The notes under the pieces are model-generated. The model saw only the letters and a program-made list of their open reading frames with translations, was not told where the DNA came from and did no database searches. DNA of 14,542 nucleotides from an uncultured Bacillota bacterium (GTDB taxonomy: Bacteria > Bacillota > Clostridia > Peptostreptococcales > Anaerovoracaceae), in NCBI GenBank assembly GCA_946545145.1, contig CAMNNG010000021.1, positions 1 to 14,542 of the forward strand. The letters run 5' to 3'. The position numbers and the translations under genes were made by a program. Below are positions 1-9,445 of this stretch, in pieces (the stretch's first letter is position 1; the number at the start of each line of letters is the position of its first letter).

Positions 1-13
1 ATTTTTTGCAAAC

Positions 14-39
14 AAAACCCGCGTTTATGCGCGGGTTTT
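14..39 (-). terminator. Intrinsic terminator of the FadH-like gene, possibly bidirectional
   Basis: A perfect 10-bp stem (14-23 with 30-39, AAAACCCGCG / CGCGGGTTTT) closes a 6-nt loop. It lies 24 nt past the stop codon of the minus-strand flavoenzyme gene. Read on the minus strand, the stem ends in TTTT followed by a T-rich tail. The stem is A/T-flanked on both sides, so it could also stop transcription entering from the left. Confidence 0.85.
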
Positions 40-62
40 CACTTTGATACTTTATTGCGATA

Positions 63-2204
63 TCAGCCGATTTCCTCAGCCAGACGGCAGCCTGCCTCGA
101 CCGCCGACTTGACGTTCGCGATGCCCGCCGAGTCGCCGATGTTGTAGACTTTGACGTTGCTTTCCTCCCCTCCGAAGTAAGCAGACAGCTCATCAAACAG
201 CCCCTCGTTCGGCAGAGCACCTACCGACATAACGACTGTTTCGACCGGGATCTTCACCTCTTCGGTCTCGTCCGAGTCCTTTGACTTCTTCACATCCAGT
301 GTGGCGACGCCGTCCTTGATCTTCCTGGTCGCCGCAAACGAGTACGACTTGACGCCGAGTCTCTTCATGTCGCCGAGCACCGGCCAGCCTGTACCGAGCT
401 GGAATCCGGCTCCGACCTTGATGACGTCGACCACAGAGATGTTCCTTCTCGTCGTATTCATCAGTTCGAGGACCCTCTCCACCGGCATGTATTTGTTCGC
501 AAGCATGTGGTAGACCTGCTCCGGCGATGCCGACGCCTCATGCGCCATGTACTGCGCCGTCTCGCAGCCGACGCTTCCTCCGCCGATCACGATGACGTCG
601 CGTCCTGCGATGACGCTTCCGTCCAGGATATCGTAAGCGGATACTACCTCTACGCTGTCATCTATATCCAGAGGGATCTTCTTCGCATCCCCTCTTCCTG
701 CTGCCGATACGATGATGTCGAAACCGTCCGGGTTCGCATCCGACTTCGCAGCAGCCTTTATATCCTCAGCATTAGCCTTCTTGCAAAATTCGACCCTGAC
801 TCCTGCCTTCGCGAGCGACGCTTCGTAGTAAGCGATCAGTGAGAAGAACTCTTTCTTCGCCGGCGGCATAGCTACGAGATTCAGCTGTCCGCCTATCCTG
901 TCCGACTCTTCCCATATAGTTATGTTGTTACCTCTCGCCGCTGAGCGGATAGCGAATTCGCATCCGGCAGCTCCGGCTCCGATCACGAGGATGTTCTTTT
1001 CGGCATCCGCGCCAGCCGCAGCATCCGTCGCCGATCCGGCCTCTGTCGCACCGGCGCCTGCTTCCGCACTGTTTTCGCCTGCGCCTTCTCCGACCAGCTC
1101 ATATTCTCTTCCTGCCTCAGCGTTCACAAGGCACTCGATCGGCTTATTAAAGAACGCGTTCGCCAGGCAGCCCTGGTTGCACGCCATGCACCTTCTGATC
1201 AGATCCTCTTCGCCCGCCATAGCCTTGTTGCACCAGTCGGGATCGGCTACATGCGGACGGCCTACGCTTACCATATCGCAGCACTCGGTCGCGAGAAGTC
1301 TCTCCGCGACAGCCGGATCGTTGATCCTGTTTCCGCATACTACGGGGATGCTTACCGCATCTTTGATGGCTGCAGCTATATGGTCGAAACCTCCGCGCGG
1401 CAGATCTCCTGTGATCTGCGGCACCTTCGACTCATGCCAGCCGCCTGTCACGTTCAGAAGATCCACGCCTGCAGCTTCCATATCCTTCGCGAAGTTCACT
1501 GCGTCCTCAGTGTTGTTGCATCCCGGGACCAGGTCGTTTCCTGCGATCCTCATGCCAATCGGATAATCCGGGCCTACTGCCGCCCTCATCTCAGCAACCA
1601 GCTCGCGGGCAAACCTCGTTCTGTTCTCCCATGATCCGCCGTATTCGTCGGTCCTGAGGTTCGTCATCGGAGCGAGGAACTGGCAGATCAGATATCCTGC
1701 GGAAGCAAGTATCTCCACCATATCGAATCCGGCCTTCTTCGCCCTGACCGCTGCATCGGCCCACTGCCTCTGGACCGTCTTTATCTCTTCGACAGTCATC
1801 TCCTTCGGAGTCGCTCTCGAATATCCGCTGTATACCTCTGACGGAGCGATCGGTGTGAGGCCCTCGTTCGCAGACGAATGAGCATATCTTCCCGCATGGA
1901 AGAGCTGGACTCCGACCTTCGCCCCCGCTTCGTGGATCACATCGGTGAACTCTTTGAATCCGGGGATGAAGCTGTCATCTTCGAGGCTTATCATCGAGAA
2001 TGTCCCGCCGTATCTGTCGAACCTTGCTCCGCCGACGATGATGAGACCTACCCCGCCCTCGGCGCGTCTCTTGTAATATTCCGTGAATCTGGGTGTTGGC
2101 GAACCCTCCGGAGTATATATATGGTTGAGAGCCGGCATCAGCACTCTGTTTTTGAGTTCCATGCCGTTGATCGTTATCGAGCTGAACAGTCTTTCATATT
2201 TCAT
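63..2204 (-). CDS. FadH-like 2,4-dienoyl-CoA reductase family flavoenzyme (FMN, FAD, 4Fe-4S)
   Basis: A 713-aa cytoplasmic flavoenzyme. Residues 1-330 form an Old Yellow Enzyme TIM barrel that binds FMN. A Cys cluster (C339, C342, C346, C358; CxxCxxxC then C) should hold one [4Fe-4S]. After the linker come an FAD-binding Rossmann motif (GAGAAG, 409-414) and an NAD(P)-binding motif near GGGSVG (541-546). Y171 in AGYL and H257 in GWHE match the catalytic Tyr and His of E. coli FadH (Tyr166, His252 from memory), which reduces 2,4-dienoyl-CoA using NADPH. It is longer than FadH (about 672 aa) mainly because of an Ala/Gly/Glu-rich linker at residues 371-402. The ATG is preceded by AAAGGA at 2213-2218. 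It appears monocistronic, with terminators on both sides. The true substrate is uncertain, because clostridial homologues may reduce other enones or enoates. Confidence 0.9.
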   Translation of the reverse strand: MKYERLFSSITINGMELKNRVLMPALNHIYTPEGSPTPRFTEYYKRRAEGGVGLIIVGGARFDRYGGTFSMISLEDDSFIPGFKEFTDVIHEAGAKVGVQLFHAGRYAHSSANEGLTPIAPSEVYSGYSRATPKEMTVEEIKTVQRQWADAAVRAKKAGFDMVEILASAGYLICQFLAPMTNLRTDEYGGSWENRTRFARELVAEMRAAVGPDYPIGMRIAGNDLVPGCNNTEDAVNFAKDMEAAGVDLLNVTGGWHESKVPQITGDLPRGGFDHIAAAIKDAVSIPVVCGNRINDPAVAERLLATECCDMVSVGRPHVADPDWCNKAMAGEEDLIRRCMACNQGCLANAFFNKPIECLVNAEAGREYELVGEGAGENSAEAGAGATEAGSATDAAAGADAEKNILVIGAGAAGCEFAIRSAARGNNITIWEESDRIGGQLNLVAMPPAKKEFFSLIAYYEASLAKAGVRVEFCKKANAEDIKAAAKSDANPDGFDIIVSAAGRGDAKKIPLDIDDSVEVVSAYDILDGSVIAGRDVIVIGGGSVGCETAQYMAHEASASPEQVYHMLANKYMPVERVLELMNTTRRNISVVDVIKVGAGFQLGTGWPVLGDMKRLGVKSYSFAATRKIKDGVATLDVKKSKDSDETEEVKIPVETVVMSVGALPNEGLFDELSAYFGGEESNVKVYNIGDSAGIANVKSAVEAGCRLAEEIG
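999..1094 (-). other. Low-complexity Ala/Gly/Glu linker inside the FadH-like protein
   Basis: Residues 371-402 are almost entirely Ala, Gly, Glu, Thr, Ser and Asp. They sit exactly between the Fe-S cysteine cluster and the FAD-binding Rossmann motif. E. coli FadH has only a short connection here. The reading frame is intact, so this is a flexible acidic linker rather than a frameshift. Confidence 0.8.
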
Positions 2205-2285
2205 CTCGTTCTTCCTTTCTGGCTTTCTTATTTCCTTCCGCGCCTGCTTACTGCAGCCGCAGCATCATGTCCTGCGTCCTATTTT

Positions 2286-2314
2286 ATCATATCTCGCAGG
2301 AAAAGAATCCAGAA
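2286..2314 (-). promoter_or_regulatory. Putative promoter of the FadH-like gene
   Basis: The minus strand reads TATGAT at 2286-2291 with TTCTGG 17 nt upstream at 2309-2314. The -10 is good and the -35 is poor. It lies between the carB terminator and the start codon, about 75 nt upstream of the ATG. Some promoter is needed here, because transcription of carAB should stop at 2364-2394. Confidence 0.4.
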
Positions 2315-2363
2315 CACTTCCGCGCCCGTCAGATAATATGCAAAAGACTCCATACAATCGCAG

Positions 2364-2394
2364 CAAAAAGAGCAAGCCGCATTGGCTTGCTCTT
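2364..2394 (-). terminator. Intrinsic terminator of the carAB operon
   Basis: A perfect 11-bp stem (2368-2378 with 2384-2394, AAGAGCAAGCC / GGCTTGCTCTT) has a 5-nt loop and, on the minus strand, a T run at 2365-2369. It starts 37 nt beyond the carB stop codon. Confidence 0.9.
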
Positions 2395-2430
2395 CATTTT
2401 CATTCTGTTTGACCTTTGATCCGGCAGCTA

Positions 2431-5630
<3,200 letters not shown>

Positions 5631-5631
<1 letters not shown>

Positions 5632-6746
5632 TATTTCTCTCCTTTGTATTTGATCATGTTGCTGACGAAGTTATCGAAAAGGTACTGCGTATCGTGCGGT
5701 CCCGCGCATGCTTCCGGATGGAACTGCACGGTGAACGTAGCGGGCCTGTTGTAGATGACGCCCTCGCAGCTCTTGTCGTTGGCGTTGTAGTGGCTTACTC
5801 TTCCGATATCCTCTGTGATCGAGTCGCTCACTACAGCATAACCGTGGTTCTGCGTCGTTACGAAGATCCTGTTCTTGTTGAGGTCGAATACCGGCTGGTT
5901 GCCGCCTCTGTGGCCGAACTTGAGCTTCTCCGTCTTCGCGCCGTATGCCAGAGCCATCAGCTGATGACCGAGGCAGATGCCAAGCACCGGATACTCACTC
6001 TCATCGAGGATCTCCTTGAGGTTGGCTATGATCTCTTTGTTCTCCTCCGGGTCTCCCGGGCCGTTCGAAAGCATGATGCCGTCCGGATCGATCTTTCTGA
6101 TCTGCTCCAGCGTCGTGTCATGCGGCATGACGATGACTTCGCATCCTCTCTGGTTCAGACTGCGAAGTATGTTCTTTTTGTATCCGTAATCCATGAGAAC
6201 GACTTTGCATACCGGCTCGTCGATCGTGAATGTCATCGGCTCGTCATACGATACGCTGGCGACAGCGTCCTTGATCGAGAAAGCCTTGATTTCTTTGAGA
6301 AGAGCGTCCATGTCCTCCGGCCATTCAGTCGTGATGGCTCCGTTCATGACTCCCGTCTCTCTGATCTTCTTCGTCAGAGCTCTCGTATCGATATCGTAGA
6401 TACCGATGATCTCGTTCTCCTCAAGATACTGCTCCATCGTCTTCTCACTTCTGAAGTTCGAAGGCTCGAAGCAGACCTCCCTTACTATGTATCCCGAGAC
6501 CCATACTCTGCTGGACTCCTTGTCCTCGCTGTTGACGCCGTAGTTTCCGATCAGCGGGAACGTCTGTGTTACCAGCTGGCCGTAGTAGCTCGGGTCAGTA
6601 AGCGTCTCCTGATATCCCGTCATTCCCGTGGTAAATACCACTTCACCTATCGTCGTTCCGGCAACGCCCATGTTGCGTCCTTTGAACACGGTGCCGTCGG
6701 CGAGGATAAGGTAAGCGGGTCTGATGTCTTTGTATGCTTTTTCCAC
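5631..6746 (-). CDS. carA: Carbamoyl-phosphate synthase small (glutaminase) subunit
   Basis: A 371-aa glutamine amidotransferase subunit that hydrolyses glutamine and channels ammonia to CarB. The N-terminal CPSase small-chain domain (about 1-140) contains TTGMTGYQETLTDPSY. The class I amidotransferase domain (about 180-365) has the nucleophile C258 in GICLGHQ and H343/E345 in QFHPEA. The start codon is GTG at 6744-6746 with AAAGGAG at 6753-6759 (6-nt spacing). A nearby ATG at 6749-6751 is out of frame and too close to the ribosome site. It is first in the carAB operon and is driven by the near-consensus promoter at 6779-6807. The predicted leader is only about 26 nt, so no PyrR-type attenuator or UMP-sensing leader fits. 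Confidence 0.97.
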
Positions 6747-6747
6747 G

Positions 6748-6770
6748 TCATTCTCCTTTCATTATCTCAT
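6748..6770 (-). promoter_or_regulatory. carA ribosome site with two overlapping minimal ORFs in the leader
   Basis: Between the expected transcription start (6771-6773) and the carA GTG, the minus strand holds ATG-AGA-TAA (6770-6762). It overlaps ATG-AAA-GGA-GAA-TGA (6762-6748) as TAATG, and the second frame ends one base before the carA start. The carA Shine-Dalgarno AAAGGAG (6753-6759) lies inside the second frame. The arrangement is visible; whether either frame is translated is unknown. Confidence 0.45.
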
Positions 6771-6778
6771 TCCAAAAA

Positions 6779-6807
6779 ATTATACAGCAGCGCTGTTTTT
6801 TCGTCAA
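6779..6807 (-). promoter_or_regulatory. Near-consensus SigA promoter of carAB
   Basis: The minus strand reads TTGACG (6802-6807), a 17-nt spacer and TATAAT (6779-6784), followed by five T and then GGA, the likely start. An A/T-rich stretch just upstream (6809-6826) may act as an UP element. This is among the strongest promoter matches in the window. Confidence 0.88.
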
Positions 6808-6826
6808 TGAAAAATATTTCTATTTT

Positions 6827-6851
6827 ATGCATATTTATTCAAAATATGCAT
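6827..6851 (-). repeat. Perfect AT-rich inverted repeat upstream of the carAB promoter
   Basis: ATGCATATTT (6827-6836) and AAATATGCAT (6842-6851) form a perfect 10-bp inverted repeat around a 5-nt centre. It begins one base after the stop codon of the methyltransferase gene and ends 20 nt upstream of the carA -35. It is poor in GC and not followed by a T run on the minus strand, so it is a weak terminator candidate. A protein-binding operator is an alternative. Confidence 0.55.
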
Positions 6852-6852
6852 T

Positions 6853-8163
6853 TCAATCTTCTTTGGTTTTCGGCGGCCTCTCACCATGGAACTGGTAGTA
6901 GCAGACCTCGATGTTGCCGTTGTAGAGCTTTCTCCTCCTGTCGGCCTTCCTGCCCCAGGTAAGCATCTCCGCATCCTTGTCCGGTGTGATGACGAACATC
7001 GACCAGTCGGGGTTCTCCTCATGGATCCGCCTGAGCGCATCCCATATGACCTGCGGATGCTCGTACTCCTCGGCGCCTCTTCTGTCAGTTCCTCTTCTGC
7101 CCGGACCTTTTCTGTCATCGCCTCTTCTATCGTGGCCTCGTCCCGAGCCGCCTCTGCCGCCTCTTTCTCCGCGCTCGCTGCTCCGGCCGCCCGGGCCCGC
7201 GCCACGCGCTCCTTTTCCGCCGGCCGCGCCCTTGCCGCTGATCCTCTCACCGTAGGGCGGGTTCACGATGATGATACCGCTTTCGCCCTTCGGCCTCACA
7301 TCTGTGATGTTGATCTGCTTGAAGACGATGTCGTCGAACACGCCGGCCTCCATCGCGTTTTCCTTCGCGGCCTCCATCGACCTCGGGTCGACGTCGGAGG
7401 CGTATATAGTAAGCGGGCGCTCATCGATGGCTTCGAAGGCTTTCCTGCGCTCCTCTTTCCATATCTCTTTGTCTATCAGCGGCCAGTCTTCGCAGGCGAA
7501 CCCTCTCGAAAGGCCCGGCGCCATGTTGCGCCCTATCATAGCCGCCTCTATCGGTATCGTTCCCGACCCGCAGCACGGATCGAGAAGTATCCTGTCAGGA
7601 TTCCAGAAGGACAGGCTCACGAGAGCCGCAGCCATCGTCTCCTTCATCGGAGCCGGGACAGTCCTCTGTCTGTATCCTCTCTTGTGCAGGGGCTCTCCGC
7701 TCGTATCGACCGTGATGGTCGCGCGGTCCTTCAGCATCTGCACCTTGACCTTGAAGACGGGACCGCTCTCGGGCAGTTCGCTTACTCCCAGGCTCTCGGT
7801 CAGGCGGTCGACTATGGCCTTCTTGACCGTGCTCTGACACGCCGGCACGCTGTGGAGGGCCGACTTTACGGACGAGCCCGTCACCGGGAACGAACCGTCG
7901 GGAGTGATCAGGTATTCCCAGTCCATCCCCTTGACGCTCTGGAAGAGTTCCTCGAACTCCTTCGCCTCGAATTCGCCCATACGAAGCAGGACTCTGTCGG
8001 CGCACCTCAGCCATAGGTTGCTGCGCACGACGGCCCTTTCATCGCCTTTGTAAGTTATCTTTCCGTCTTCGACCTTTTCGATCTCGTAGCCGAGGGCCTG
8101 GATCTCCCTTTTGACCACGGCCTCGAGACCGAACGTCGTTGTAGCAATCAGTGTTAATCTCAT
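6853..8163 (-). CDS. THUMP-domain class I RNA methyltransferase (RlmL N-half / YpsC type)
   Basis: A 436-aa SAM-dependent methyltransferase of the family that makes N2-methylguanine in 23S rRNA (position 2445 for E. coli RlmL). An N-terminal ferredoxin-like/THUMP region spans about 1-155, with the family opening LTLIATTTFGLEAVVKREI. The Rossmann methyltransferase domain follows, with SAM motif I DPCCGSGTIPIEAA (195-208), an acidic motif near YASDVDP (254-260) and catalytic NPPYGER (301-307). Directly after NPPYGER there is a Gly/Arg/Asp-rich insert of about 60 residues that is not typical of the family. The ATG at 8161-8163 has AGGA 5 nt upstream, immediately after the T run of the mreB terminator. 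The exact target base is inferred from the family only. Confidence 0.92.
   Translation of the reverse strand: MRLTLIATTTFGLEAVVKREIQALGYEIEKVEDGKITYKGDERAVVRSNLWLRCADRVLLRMGEFEAKEFEELFQSVKGMDWEYLITPDGSFPVTGSSVKSALHSVPACQSTVKKAIVDRLTESLGVSELPESGPVFKVKVQMLKDRATITVDTSGEPLHKRGYRQRTVPAPMKETMAAALVSLSFWNPDRILLDPCCGSGTIPIEAAMIGRNMAPGLSRGFACEDWPLIDKEIWKEERRKAFEAIDERPLTIYASDVDPRSMEAAKENAMEAGVFDDIVFKQINITDVRPKGESGIIIVNPPYGERISGKGAAGGKGARGAGPGGRSSERGERGGRGGSGRGHDRRGDDRKGPGRRGTDRRGAEEYEHPQVIWDALRRIHEENPDWSMFVITPDKDAEMLTWGRKADRRRKLYNGNIEVCYYQFHGERPPKTKED
7060..7242 (-). repeat. Gly/Arg-rich (RGG-like) disordered insert coding for residues 308-368
   Basis: The segment is rich in GRG, RGG, DRRG and GRRG units. 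Its first half is Gly/Ala/Arg and its second half has irregular repeats of the form R-G-x-D-R-R-G. The DNA is locally more GC-rich and repetitive than its flanks. It interrupts the methyltransferase fold after NPPYGER without breaking the frame. RGG tracts are commonly RNA-binding; that role here is inference. Confidence 0.85.
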
Positions 8164-8172
8164 GTATGTCCT

Positions 8173-8202
8173 AAAAAAAGACTATCTCATATGAGATAGT
8201 CT
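8173..8202 (-). terminator. Intrinsic terminator of mreB (24-bp perfect palindrome)
   Basis: AGACTATCTCAT (8179-8190) and ATGAGATAGTCT (8191-8202) form a perfect palindrome with no spacer, so a hairpin would have a small central loop. On the minus strand a seven-T run (8173-8179) follows. It begins 13 nt beyond the mreB stop. Its T run ends next to the ribosome site of the methyltransferase gene. Confidence 0.85.
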
Positions 8203-8214
8203 CACTGTTTTCAA
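8186..8214 (-). promoter_or_regulatory. Possible methyltransferase promoter embedded in the mreB terminator
   Basis: The minus strand has TTGAAA at 8209-8214 and, after 17 nt, TATGAG at 8186-8191, inside the terminator palindrome. Initiation would fall near 8179, giving a leader of about 15-20 nt. The -35 is good and the -10 moderate. The alternative is read-through of the terminator. Confidence 0.4.
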
Positions 8215-9240
8215 TTAAATGAATGATCTCTTTCGTCTGTTGATGTTGGCTCTTTCGAGAACTTCGATGTTGTCGAGCGCCTTGCCCGTACCAACTGCAA
8301 CACAGGACATCGGGTCCTCTGCGATGTGGACGCTGATGCCAGTCCTGTCTTCGATCCTCTTGTCGATGCCGTACATAAGAGCTCCGCCGCCCGTTACATA
8401 GATACCGGACTTGCTGATGTCAGCAGCCAGTTCAGGCGGTGCCTTCTCGAGTACTGCGTGAGCAGCTTCGCAGATCTGGTGGAGCGGCTCTTCGAGAGCT
8501 TCGAGCATCTCTCCGCTCGTCATCTCTACGTCGCGCGGAAGACCTGTAACGAGGTCACGGCCGCTGCATGTCATCTTGACTTCTTCCTCTCTGGGGAATG
8601 CAGTACCGATGTTGATCTTCAGCTCTTCAGCAGTTCTGTCACCTATGTAGAGCTTGTGTTTCTTTCTCATGTATTTGACGATCGACTCGTCGAACTTGTC
8701 GCCTGCGACCTTGACGGATGTGCTGGTGACGATGCCGCCGAGCGCGATGATCGCGATGTCGGATGTGCCGCCGCCGATGTCCATGACCATGTTGCCCTGC
8801 GGGCCTGCAACGTCAAGACCGGCTCCGATAGCAGCAGCCAGCGGCTCTTCCATAAGGAATACGTCCTTTCCGCCAGCCTGCGTAGCAGCCTCTCTTGCGG
8901 CTCTCTTTTCAACTTCTGTTACTCCGCTCGGTACGCAGATCATGATGCGCGGTCTGAAGAATTTGCCTGCGCCGCATGTCTTCTTGATGAAGTACTTGAG
9001 CATTCTCTCCGTTACGTCGTAGTCGGAGATGACGCCGTCTCTCAGAGGTCTCATGGCGATGATGTTCGCCGGAGTCCTACCGAGCATCTGACGAGCCTCT
9101 TCACCTACTGCGAGGATCTCATTGCTCTCTTCATCAACTGCAACTACCGAGGGCTCCTGAAGTACGATGCCCTTGTTCTTTATATAAACTATGACATTGG
9201 CTGTTCCCAGGTCGATGCCTACCTCTTCCGAAAATGCCAT
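8215..9240 (-). CDS. mreB: Rod shape-determining protein MreB
   Basis: A 341-aa bacterial actin that forms ATP-dependent membrane-associated filaments guiding lateral cell-wall synthesis. The actin-fold motifs are all present: phosphate-1 GIDLGTAN (8-15), the catalytic region with E131/E132 in LMEEPLAAAIGA, phosphate-2 DIGGGTSDIA (154-163), and the adenosine motif TGGGA (283-287). It resembles MreB more than Mbl by eye (MICVPSGVTEVEKRA, PPELAADI, AEDPMSCVAVGTGKAL). The ribosome site AGGAGG is about 7 nt from the ATG. mreC, mreD and spoIIID are not adjacent. It has its own strong promoter and terminator, so it is probably monocistronic apart from any read-through from pyrG. The basic C-terminal tail (NRRKRS) is a minor peculiarity. 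Confidence 0.95.
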   Translation of the reverse strand: MAFSEEVGIDLGTANVIVYIKNKGIVLQEPSVVAVDEESNEILAVGEEARQMLGRTPANIIAMRPLRDGVISDYDVTERMLKYFIKKTCGAGKFFRPRIMICVPSGVTEVEKRAAREAATQAGGKDVFLMEEPLAAAIGAGLDVAGPQGNMVMDIGGGTSDIAIIALGGIVTSTSVKVAGDKFDESIVKYMRKKHKLYIGDRTAEELKINIGTAFPREEEVKMTCSGRDLVTGLPRDVEMTSGEMLEALEEPLHQICEAAHAVLEKAPPELAADISKSGIYVTGGGALMYGIDKRIEDRTGISVHIAEDPMSCVAVGTGKALDNIEVLERANINRRKRSFI

Positions 9241-9358
9241 TTAGTCTCCTCCTTATATCTGTACTACTATCAGTATCAAGTTCGTCATTACCAAATCGTG
9301 AATGTTTCACCGAAGACCACCTCGCGGCATCCTTTCCTGCCGTCCCGTGATCATTCGC
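9241..9358 (-). other. 5' leader of mreB, about 118 nt
   Basis: The region between the predicted transcription start and the mreB start holds no credible ORF and no terminator-like hairpin. A modest imperfect stem can be drawn around GAGG-TGGT-CTTC near 9315-9326. I recognise no known riboswitch. The ribosome site AAGGAGGAG lies at its end. Confidence 0.5.
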
Positions 9359-9364
9359 TGTACT

Positions 9365-9393
9365 ATTATACAAAAATCCACTTCGCATTTCAA
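9365..9393 (-). promoter_or_regulatory. Near-consensus SigA promoter of mreB
   Basis: The minus strand reads TTGAAA (9388-9393), a 17-nt spacer and TATAAT (9365-9370). Initiation is expected near 9358. It lies between the pyrG stop and mreB. I see no strong pyrG terminator upstream of it, so some pyrG transcripts may run into mreB. Confidence 0.88.
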
Positions 9394-9445
9394 TGACATT
9401 TTGCCCCGGAAGGCTATCTTGTTGTTCTTTATCCTGTTCAAGTTT

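Noticed and set aside
6825..7255. Alternative frames on both strands around the Gly/Arg-rich insert
   Set aside because: They are Arg/Ala- or Pro/Ser/Leu-rich translations of the same GC-rich repeat, which has few stop codons in any frame. The methyltransferase frame continues through with its family C-terminus intact.
9241..9275. A second mreB promoter, TTGATA-16-TATAAG, next to the start
   Set aside because: Initiation from it would fall within or past the ribosome site, leaving the transcript without a usable Shine-Dalgarno.
9241..9358. Riboswitch or attenuator in the mreB leader
   Set aside because: Only a weak imperfect stem can be drawn, without a T run or any aptamer consensus I recognise. 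It is kept only as an unexplained leader.
5694..9396. Long plus-strand frames opposite carA, the methyltransferase and mreB
   Set aside because: Mirror-register shadows of strongly recognised minus-strand genes, with no ribosome site or family motif of their own.
9394..9445. Terminator for pyrG
   Set aside because: The only candidate is a 3-bp GCC/GGC stem followed by four A on the minus strand, far too weak to call.
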